Origin: a bacterium
GTDB taxonomy: Bacteria > Chloroflexota > Dormibacteria > UBA8260 > Bog-877
Length of the DNA: 7,545 nucleotides
Assembly: GCA_021802115.1 (NCBI GenBank)
Contig: JAKABA010000191.1
Location: forward strand, 1 to 7,545
Reading direction: 5' to 3'
Each line of letters opens with the position of its first letter. Within the stretch, counting starts at the first letter, position 1. Under the pieces are notes generated by a model. The model did not search any database and was not told where the DNA came from. It saw only the letters and a list, made by a program, of their open reading frames with translations. The position numbers and the translations under genes were made by a program. Below are positions 1-4,435 of the stretch, piece after piece.

Positions 1-120
1 GAGCTGGCCCAGCGCACGATCACGGATGCCGAACTGACCGGTCGCGAGGTGCCCGACCGCCCGTGCGCCACCTGCGCCTACGCGGTCCTCTGCCCGGAGC
101 GTCTCGACCGCCGCTCGTGA
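1..120 (+). CDS. C-terminal tail of a PD-(D/E)XK (RecB/AddB/Cas4-like) nuclease, 5' end outside window
   Basis: Frame 1 is open from the left edge to the TGA at 118-120 and gives 39 residues. The tail contains PCATCAYAVLCPE, a Cys-x2-Cys-x5-Cys pattern followed by Pro. In PD-(D/E)XK nucleases of the RecB/AddB/Cas4 superfamily, three C-terminal cysteines of this kind join one upstream cysteine to hold a 4Fe-4S cluster that staples the nuclease fold. The usual role is exonuclease processing of DNA ends in recombinational repair, often fused or partnered to a UvrD-type helicase. The catalytic core and the fourth cysteine would lie left of the window, so a stand-alone nuclease and a helicase-nuclease fusion cannot be told apart. 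The gene converges on the SCP2-domain gene, with 13 bp between the two stops. The class assignment rests only on the cysteine spacing and the C-terminal position. Confidence 0.6.
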   Translation, partial: ELAQRTITDAELTGREVPDRPCATCAYAVLCPERLDRRS

Positions 121-128
121 GCTCGGTC
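106..128. terminator. Inverted repeat between convergent stops, possible bidirectional terminator
   Basis: GACCG at 106-110 pairs with CGGTC at 124-128, and inside it GCTC at 113-116 pairs with GAGC at 119-122. The repeat straddles the stop of the left-edge nuclease gene and sits next to the stop of the minus-strand SCP2 gene, where a two-way terminator would be expected. There is no T-tract on either side and the inner loop is only 2 nt, so this is not a classical intrinsic terminator. Confidence 0.25.
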
Positions 129-133
129 GTCGG

Positions 134-472
134 TCAGGAGCCGAGGCGGAACAGTTGTGGGAGCTTCATCGCCAGCCCCATGTCCCCTTTCACCTTGAGC
201 TTGCCGGTCATGAAGGCCATGGTGCCGTCCAGCCGCCCCGTCAGCATCTTCACGAAGTTTTCGTCACCGATGGTGAGGGTGATGTTGGGCGCCTCGGCGT
301 CCCCCTGGTGGACCTCGCAGGTGGCGTCCTTGATCTGGACATACCAGTGCCCGCCCTGAGGCCCGGATATGTCCCACTGGAAGGTGGCGGTCACCCCCTG
401 GGCCTTCTCCGCCTGAAACGCGGTGGGGATCTTGTCCATGATGTCCTGCGGGGTCATCTCGACTTCGGCCAT
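134..472 (-). CDS. SCP2 sterol-binding-domain protein (sterol carrier protein 2 fold)
   Basis: This 112-residue protein consists almost entirely of one SCP2 domain. Typical features are the mixed beta segment (TATFQWDISG, residues 28-37, then WYVQIKD 43-49) and the C-terminal signature: FVKMLTGRLDG at 73-83, AFMTGKLKVKGDM at 86-98 and a closing LPQLF at 104-108. SCP2 domains bind lipids or fatty acyl groups in a hydrophobic tunnel. The cargo of single-domain bacterial copies is usually unknown and nothing here identifies it. There is no signal peptide or membrane segment, so it should be cytosolic. I chose the ATG at 472 because AGGAG (complement of 477-481) lies 4 nt upstream; an in-frame TTG at 490 has no comparable site. 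It is the third and last gene of a minus-strand group, 57 bp after the SDR gene stop. The AT-richer stretch 500-525 could add a local promoter, but I see no clear hexamers. Confidence 0.85.
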   Translation of the reverse strand: MAEVEMTPQDIMDKIPTAFQAEKAQGVTATFQWDISGPQGGHWYVQIKDATCEVHQGDAEAPNITLTIGDENFVKMLTGRLDGTMAFMTGKLKVKGDMGLAMKLPQLFRLGS

Positions 473-529
473 GGCTCTCCTCACGCCCAACCGGGGCAGA
501 ATCGATGATTGCTCATAATCTATGGGGTC

Positions 530-1498
530 TCAGGACGGCCGCTGATTGCGCAACCTGGCGGTGCCCTGGTCGAGGAGGCTGAACGGCCAGCGCTTGGGTT
601 GGCGCAGGTAGTCGAGGTTGGGACCGAGCGGCTTGGGCTCGAAGCCGAATTGGCTCAGGACCGCATCCCTGGCCGCCACATTGGGCTTGACGAGCATGTC
701 CAGCTGCTGCGGTGTCACCAGCGGATTGCGCATCAGCCGGTCCATCACCGCTGCGGCGGGCCGGATCATCCGCGGATCCAGGTGCAGCGGACGGCGCTTG
801 CTGATGCCGAACCAGTCCTTGCCGATCGCCTCGGCCACCGCCAGAGTGATCTCCTCAAGCGTCATCTGGTCCGGTCCCCCGATCTCGTAGATGTGCCCCG
901 CGCGATCGGGGTCCTCAACCGCCGCCAGCAGGCAGCGTGCGACATCGTCGGCGGCGATGGGTTGGAAGGTGGCGGTGCCATCGCCGGGAATGACCAGGAA
1001 GGGCGCCGGCATGCTGATCGCCTTGGCCAGCAGGGTGAAGAACCCATCGCCTTCGCCGAAGATGACCGACGAGCGCAGGATCACCCATTCCCGGTCGCTC
1101 CCCTGCAGCCACTGCTCTCCCTGCCACTTGCTGAACAGGTACGGAAACCGGGGGTCGGGGTCGGCACCGATGGCGGAGAGCTGCACCACCCGGCGCACCC
1201 CGGCCCGGGTCGCGGCCTCGACCACGTTCCGGGTGCCGTTGGCGTTGACGGCCTCGAAGGTCTGGACCCCCTGGTTGCGGATCACCGCCACCAGGTTGAC
1301 CACCACGTCAGCCCCCGTGAAGGCCGCCTCCAGCCCCTCGCCGCTCACCACGTCCCCGAAGGTCGGTGAGAGACCCTCGGGAAGCCTGCTGGAGCGCGCC
1401 CCTCGGGCGATAACCCGCAGCTCGTGCCCGTGCTCGAGCAGCTGCGGCACCAGATGCGTGCCCACAAAGCCGGTCCCGCCGGTGACCGCTACTCGCAT
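530..1498 (-). CDS. NAD(P)-binding atypical SDR, NDUFA9/complex-I-subunit-like epimerase family
   Basis: The protein has 322 residues and an N-terminal Rossmann fold. The dinucleotide motif GGTGFVG is at 7-13, immediately after the first strand MRVAVT. Further family marks are VVNLVAV at 66-72, the N-A-N-G-T-R-N-V-V helix at 86-93, SAIGAD at 108-113 and Y120-x3-K124 (YLFSK), which retains the SDR Tyr/Lys pair. LRSSVIFGEGD (141-151), a Q-P-I-x3-D-V segment (179-186) and YEIGGP (204-209) match the group that includes NDUFA9 and other NAD(P)H-binding epimerase-like proteins. Members act as quinone-complex accessory subunits or as oxidoreductases, and the substrate cannot be read from sequence. 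The ATG at 1498 starts exactly at the beta1 strand; the open frame extends upstream but that stretch is low-complexity Arg/Pro sequence overlapping the HU gene. It follows the HU-like gene by 16 bp on the same strand, so co-transcription is likely. No strong ribosome-binding site is visible. Confidence 0.85.
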   Translation of the reverse strand: MRVAVTGGTGFVGTHLVPQLLEHGHELRVIARGARSSRLPEGLSPTFGDVVSGEGLEAAFTGADVVVNLVAVIRNQGVQTFEAVNANGTRNVVEAATRAGVRRVVQLSAIGADPDPRFPYLFSKWQGEQWLQGSDREWVILRSSVIFGEGDGFFTLLAKAISMPAPFLVIPGDGTATFQPIAADDVARCLLAAVEDPDRAGHIYEIGGPDQMTLEEITLAVAEAIGKDWFGISKRRPLHLDPRMIRPAAAVMDRLMRNPLVTPQQLDMLVKPNVAARDAVLSQFGFEPKPLGPNLDYLRQPKRWPFSLLDQGTARLRNQRPS

Positions 1499-1514
1499 CA
1501 AGAGGCGCCTGACC

Positions 1515-1853
1515 TCAGCGCTTGCTGGCGCGGCGGCGAGGGGCGGGCTTGCCCGCCACCGCGGTCTTGAGGGCGCTGGCGGGGTAGAACCTGACCTTCT
1601 GGGTGGCCGGTACCCGCACCATCTCCTGGGTCTGGGGGTTGCGCCGCATGCCGGCGGCGGTCTCCCGGATCTTCCAGCGCCCGAAGCCGGCGATGGCGAC
1701 CTCCTCACCCTTCTCGAGCTGCTTGCCGATCAGGTCGAAGATCAACTTGAGGGTGTCGTCGGCGAAACGGAAGTTGGGGAACACCGGATCATTGGGGTCG
1801 TTGTCGTAGAGAAGTGTGGATTGCAGGGTTTTGGCCAACTCGCGACGATTCAT
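1515..1853 (-). CDS. HU/IHF-family nucleoid DNA-binding protein with an N-terminal insertion and basic tail
   Basis: This 112-residue protein belongs to the HU/IHF family, whose dimers bend and compact DNA. Visible landmarks are the helical start MNRRELAKTL, KGEEVAIAGFGRW at 48-60 (the family turn with G-F-G at 56-58), the DNA-binding arm with RNPQTQE at 71-77 and VRFYPASALK at 87-96. P73 is the expected intercalating proline. Typical HU is about 90 residues. This one is longer because of roughly ten extra residues around LYDNDPNDPVFPNFRF (15-30) between the first two helices, one extra residue in the arm (GMRRNP for the usual GRNP), and an 11-residue basic tail rich in Arg and Lys. The ATG at 1853 is chosen because GGGAGG lies 7 nt upstream; an in-frame TTG at 1859 would leave only 1 nt to that site. 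It heads the minus-strand group and diverges from imuA. No clear promoter hexamers are visible upstream, although 1885-1915 is AT-rich. Confidence 0.9.
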   Translation of the reverse strand: MNRRELAKTLQSTLLYDNDPNDPVFPNFRFADDTLKLIFDLIGKQLEKGEEVAIAGFGRWKIRETAAGMRRNPQTQEMVRVPATQKVRFYPASALKTAVAGKPAPRRRASKR

Positions 1854-1860
1854 GGACAAG

Positions 1861-1866
1861 CCTCCC
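1861..1866 (-). promoter_or_regulatory. Ribosome-binding site of the HU-like gene
   Basis: On the minus strand this reads GGGAGG, 7 nt before the ATG at 1853. It decides between that ATG and the TTG two codons upstream. Confidence 0.75.
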
Positions 1867-1922
1867 TTCTACCGCGGATGTGAACGTTATCCGCTTTATG
1901 TAAGGGATTTTAGGCAGATCCC

Positions 1923-1971
1923 GGGGGGTTCGGGGGGACTTTGATCTCACTGCTGCCGGGTGGGGTGGGGG
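1923..1971 (+). repeat. Cluster of G-runs between the divergent HU and imuA promoters
   Basis: The plus strand carries two G6 runs (1923-1928 and 1932-1937, separated by TTC). About 20 nt later it carries GGG, GGGG and GGGGG separated by single T residues (1958-1971). The spacing, especially the 1-nt loops, is compatible with a G-quadruplex in single-stranded plus-strand DNA. It lies between the HU-like gene and the SOS promoter of imuA. In a GC-rich genome such runs can also occur by chance. Confidence 0.4.
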
Positions 1972-2002
1972 TCGCCGAGCCGGCTGAGCCGGACCTGCCT
2001 CT

Positions 2003-2030
2003 TTGCATAGCGAACAAAAGTTTGTATAAT
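2003..2030 (+). promoter_or_regulatory. SOS promoter of imuA: -35 TTGCAT, -10 TATAAT, LexA box in the spacer
   Basis: The -35-like TTGCAT (2003-2008) and a perfect -10 TATAAT (2025-2030) are separated by 16 bp. The spacer contains CGAACAAAAGTTTG at 2011-2024. This matches the Gram-positive LexA consensus CGAAC-N4-GTTYG in both half-sites and touches the -10 directly. LexA bound there would block RNA polymerase until RecA-stimulated autocleavage, giving DNA-damage induction of imuA, imuB and the small downstream gene. The expected transcription start is about 2037, leaving a leader of about 50 nt. Confidence 0.8.
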
Positions 2031-2035
2031 TCGTC

Positions 2036-2064
2036 GAGGCTCGCCTCTTGGGAGAGGGCTCTCC
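2036..2064 (+). other. Two adjacent hairpins in the imuA 5' leader
   Basis: GAGGC at 2036-2040 pairs with GCCTC at 2043-2047. Directly after it, GGAGAG at 2051-2056 pairs with CTCTCC at 2059-2064. Both have very short loops, so 4-5 bp stems with 4-nt loops are the realistic forms. They lie between the predicted transcription start and the imuA start codon, which has only a weak ribosome-binding site. A role in translation control or mRNA stability is possible but not shown. Confidence 0.3.
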
Positions 2065-2087
2065 GGGCTGGGCCAACGGATTCAGGG

Positions 2088-2897
2088 ATGGAATTGGAGC
2101 TGGCTCAAGGACCCTCTGCTGAGCACGATCGCCGTCTCCGCCAGGAGTCTCTGCAGGAGGCGCTGGCCGGGATCGGGCGTCGCTTCGGCCCGGGGGCGGT
2201 GCGCCGGGGCGGGGATGGCCAACGGGGTGGGCTGCGGACTGGAGCCGATTCCCTGGACGCGCTCTTTGTCCCGAGCGGGATCCCCAGGCGCAGGCTCAGC
2301 TGGCTCGCGGGCGCTCCGGGAGCGGGGGGCCTCTCCCTCGGCCTGGCATTGCTGGCGGGTTGGTCGCGAGAGCTGCCGGTGGCTCTGGTGGATTTCGAGG
2401 AACGCGTGGACCCCGGGGAGTTCGCGGACTACGGGGGGCGGCTGGAGAACTGCTGGTGGGTGCGCCCTGGGCAGTCTGAGCCGGGCTGGGCCGCGGCCCG
2501 GGCGCTGGTGCTGGCGGGCGTCGACCTCTGCCTTCTGGTCGCTGACCGCTGGTCCCCGGTGGGCGGGGCGGTGCCTGCGCTGCTGCAGGCGGCTCTGGAG
2601 GAGAGGGACGCGGTGGCCCTGTTGGTGGGAGGCAAGGAGGTGCCGGCGGCGGTGGGCGGACGGCTGGGGGCACAGATCGCCTGCCACCGTGAGCGCTGGA
2701 CCCTGGCCCATGGGGATGTGGCGGGCATCAGGGTTCGGCTGGAGGTGGTTCGCAGCCGGATCGGTGCGCCCGGAGCGAGCTGCCTCCTCGAGATTCGCTT
2801 TCCCCGGCCCTATCCCAACCAGCCTGGGATTGTGGATCTGGGGCGGCTGGAGGCCGGTTGTGACCAGCTCGAGGATCTGATGGTGGTGAACAGTTGA
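2088..2897 (+). CDS. imuA: ImuA, RecA-like mutasome accessory protein
   Basis: The 269-residue protein aligns by eye with the RecA core. RRFGPGAVRRGG (31-42) mirrors RecA KQFGKGSVMRLG, and TGADSLDAL (51-59) mirrors the TGSLSLDIAL region. GAPGAGGL (76-83) occupies the P-loop position, and ALVDFEERVDP (99-109) mirrors RecA FIDAEHALDP, with E104 at the place of the catalytic glutamate. In ImuA-ImuB-DnaE2 systems ImuA binds ImuB and supports error-prone synthesis across DNA damage. The P-loop Lys and Thr are replaced by Gly and Leu, and the later Walker B Asp (VDLCLLVADRW, 145-155) is displaced, so normal ATP hydrolysis is doubtful. The ATG at 2088 is the first usable start after the SOS promoter; its ribosome-binding site is weak (CAGGG, spacer almost absent). 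The stop overlaps the imuB start by 4 nt. The assignment rests on the RecA-like landmarks plus the position before imuB and near dnaE2. Confidence 0.82.
   Translation: MELELAQGPSAEHDRRLRQESLQEALAGIGRRFGPGAVRRGGDGQRGGLRTGADSLDALFVPSGIPRRRLSWLAGAPGAGGLSLGLALLAGWSRELPVALVDFEERVDPGEFADYGGRLENCWWVRPGQSEPGWAAARALVLAGVDLCLLVADRWSPVGGAVPALLQAALEERDAVALLVGGKEVPAAVGGRLGAQIACHRERWTLAHGDVAGIRVRLEVVRSRIGAPGASCLLEIRFPRPYPNQPGIVDLGRLEAGCDQLEDLMVVNS
2894..2897 (+). promoter_or_regulatory. TTGA stop-start overlap coupling imuA and imuB
   Basis: The imuA stop TGA (2895-2897) is embedded in TTGA, whose TTG (2894-2896) is the only start codon near the beginning of the imuB frame. No strong ribosome-binding site precedes it. 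Translation of imuB by terminating ribosomes is the simplest reading. Confidence 0.6.
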
Positions 2898-4126
2898 GTG
2901 CCCAGAGCCGCCTGGGGTTTCTGGAGTTCCCCCATCTGGCGCTCATCCTCACCTGGCGGGCGCACCCCGAGCTTGCCGCTGAGGCGGTGCTGGTCGGTGC
3001 TGCGACCGCCGCCGGTCGCGAGGTCGTGCTGGCCGCCTCGGAGGCGGCCAGGGCCAGGGGAGCCCACCCAGGTCAGGACTTCCGCGAGGCTGAGCTGGCC
3101 TGTCCCGAGGCGGTCCGGTTGCGCTCGGATCCCGTTGCCCTGGACCGGCTGCGCGAGCAGCTGCTGCTGGTGCTCTACGACTACAGCCCACTGGTGGAGC
3201 TGGGCGATGACCAGGGGGCATATGTGGACCTTGGCGGCCGAGATCTCCGCTGGGAGACCGAGGCCGCCCGGGCGTCTCAGCTGGGCCGGGCGGTGCAGCG
3301 AATTCTGGGTTTCCCGCCCGCGGTCGGGGTGGGGCAGTCACGCTTTGTGGCTCGGTCCGCCGCGATCCGGGCGGGCTCTGGTCGGATCCGGCTGGTGCCC
3401 CACGGGGCTGCGGCCTCGTTCCTGGCGGACCAGCCGGTCGCCAGCCTGCCCCTGGCGCCGCGAACCGTGGAGCAGCTGCTGGGCTTCGGGCTGCGCACCT
3501 GCGGCGACTGCATCACCATCCCACTTCCGGAGCTTCAGCGCCAGCTGGGCCCTGACGGTATAGCCCTGCACCGGCTCTGCCTGGGCCAGGATTCTGCCAG
3601 GGTCATCCCCCGGCTAAAGACGCCTCCCTGCGCGGTCCGCAAGGTGCTGGCCGGGGTGGTGGAGAACTCGGAGGCGCTGCGCTTCGGCGCGCCTGAGCTG
3701 GCGGCCATGCTCGCCGCCGAGCTGACCCGGCGGCAACTGGCCAGCGGGCGGCTGCGGCTCCGGCTGCTGGATGAGGATGCCGCCGTAGGCACAGCGGGAT
3801 CCGGTCAGCCCGGGGTCTTCTGCTCCGAGATCGCCACCCCAGCGCCGGTCGCGACCGCTCAGGAGCTGTTGCCGCCCATCCTGAGCCTGCTGTCTCGAGC
3901 TCGCTGCCGGGTGCTGATCGTCGAGTTGCAGGCCCTGGATCTGGTTCCTCCTCCGGCAGCGCAGCTGCAACTCCTGGAGCTGTCGGAGGTCCGCCGGGAG
4001 GAGATCGGCGGAGCGGCGGCCAGGCTCAGGGAGCGGTTCGGCTCGGAGCTGGTCTGGCGAGTGGCGCTCAGGCCGAAACACCCTGGGGACATTCCCGAGG
4101 AGCGGCTGGTATGGAACCCCAGATGA
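2894..4126 (+). CDS. imuB: ImuB, catalytically inactive Y-family polymerase and mutasome adaptor
   Basis: The 410-residue protein has Y-family polymerase architecture without the active site. The N-terminal strand LGFLEFPHL (7-15) stands where active enzymes carry D-x-D. YSPLVELGDDQGAYVDLGG (97-115) aligns with the Y-family S-I-D-E segment, but the catalytic Asp and Glu positions are Q107 and G108. The thumb/HhH-like region is near 187-235. In the little finger, QLQLLEL (357-363) fits the beta-clamp motif Q-L-x-L-F/L and is followed by RLRERFG (377-383), as in DinB and ImuB proteins. ImuB links ImuA, the clamp and DnaE2. Translation probably starts at TTG 2894, whose TTGA overlaps the imuA stop; the frame is closed at 2861-2863 and has no ATG or GTG before 2894. 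Longer ImuB proteins carry an additional C-terminal module that is missing here and appears as the next gene. Confidence 0.88.
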   Translation: MSAQSRLGFLEFPHLALILTWRAHPELAAEAVLVGAATAAGREVVLAASEAARARGAHPGQDFREAELACPEAVRLRSDPVALDRLREQLLLVLYDYSPLVELGDDQGAYVDLGGRDLRWETEAARASQLGRAVQRILGFPPAVGVGQSRFVARSAAIRAGSGRIRLVPHGAAASFLADQPVASLPLAPRTVEQLLGFGLRTCGDCITIPLPELQRQLGPDGIALHRLCLGQDSARVIPRLKTPPCAVRKVLAGVVENSEALRFGAPELAAMLAAELTRRQLASGRLRLRLLDEDAAVGTAGSGQPGVFCSEIATPAPVATAQELLPPILSLLSRARCRVLIVELQALDLVPPPAAQLQLLELSEVRREEIGGAAARLRERFGSELVWRVALRPKHPGDIPEERLVWNPR

Positions 4127-4365
4127 ACCTTCGTGCGGTGAAGGTGGAGCGTTCCAGGCCGGTCGCCGTGGACCTGGGGGCAGGCTCGGTGCGGGTGGCG
4201 CGTCGGACCGCCCACTGGGTGGTGGAGGTCGGATGGTGGCGCACCCCTCCCGCTCGCTGGCAGCGTCGCGATTGCTGGCGGCTGCTGCTAGAGGATGGCC
4301 GCTGCCTCGATGTGTATCGGGATGAAGCGCAGGCGAGCTGGCACCTGGGGCAACTCTGGGGCTGA
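4111..4365 (+). CDS. Small protein like the C-terminal ImuB module (DUF6504-like)
   Basis: The product has 84 residues (80 if the ATG at 4123 is used). The first half has the short strands VKVERSRPVAVDLG and HWVVEVGWWR (35-44). The second half reads RDCWRLLLEDGRCLDVYRD (53-71) and closes with WHLGQLWG (77-84). This pattern (W-W-R, then R-D-x-W/Y-R-L, E-D-G-R, V/L-Y-R-D, W-x-L) recurs at the C-terminus of long ImuB proteins and in small proteins encoded next to imuB that I associate with DUF6504; that name is from memory. Function is unknown. A part of the mutasome, perhaps contacting ImuA or DnaE2, is inference from position. GAGGAG at 4097-4102 lies 8 nt before the ATG at 4111, giving a 16-nt overlap with imuB. 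The alternative ATG at 4123 makes the classical ATGA overlap with the imuB stop. Either way it is coupled to imuB. Confidence 0.75.
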   Translation: MEPQMNLRAVKVERSRPVAVDLGAGSVRVARRTAHWVVEVGWWRTPPARWQRRDCWRLLLEDGRCLDVYRDEAQASWHLGQLWG

Positions 4366-4377
4366 CCGAGTCGCCAC

Positions 4378-4413
4378 CGGGGCCAGCCCCGCACTCCCTC
4401 AGGAATCTCTGAG
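4378..4413 (+). terminator. Two small inverted repeats after the imuB block, possible weak terminator
   Basis: CGGGG at 4378-4382 pairs with CCCCG at 4387-4391 (loop CCAG), and CTCAG at 4398-4402 pairs with CTGAG at 4409-4413 (loop GAATCT). They fill the 70-bp gap between the small gene and ftsH, upstream of the ftsH -10. There is no T-run, so they may only attenuate readthrough or may be chance pairings. Confidence 0.25.
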
Positions 4414-4423
4414 CGCCATCTGC

Positions 4424-4435
4424 TAGTTTGACTTC
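4424..4435 (+). promoter_or_regulatory. -10 element of a probable leaderless ftsH promoter
   Basis: TAGTTT (4424-4429) fits TAnnnT and ends 6 nt before the ATG at 4436, so transcription would start at or next to the A of the start codon. No purine-rich ribosome-binding site precedes the ATG. A recognisable -35 is not seen. The same 6-nt spacing occurs at dnaE2. Confidence 0.55.

Noticed and set aside
500..525. Possible promoter for the SCP2 gene in the AT-richer stretch
   Set aside because: The minus strand offers TAGATT/TATGAG-like hexamers but no -35 at a suitable distance. Co-transcription from the HU gene explains expression adequately.
509..1369. Long plus-strand frame opposite the SDR gene
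   Set aside because: It is antisense to a well-supported Rossmann-fold gene and its translation is rich in His, Arg and Gly without any motif.
1499..1708. N-terminal extension of the SDR gene up to 1708
   Set aside because: The added 70 residues are Arg/Pro-rich low-complexity sequence overlapping the HU gene, whereas MRVAVTGGTG at 1498 is the natural start of the Rossmann fold.
1941..2087. Extended N-terminus of imuA from the ATG at 1941
   Set aside because: It would run through the LexA box and -10 at 2011-2030, upstream of the predicted transcription start. The extension has no family similarity.
4416..4429. Possible third LexA box before ftsH, suggested by GTTTG
   Set aside because: Only the right half-site resembles the box (CATCTGCTAGTTTG). 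The left half has no CGAAC, so the match is not better than chance.
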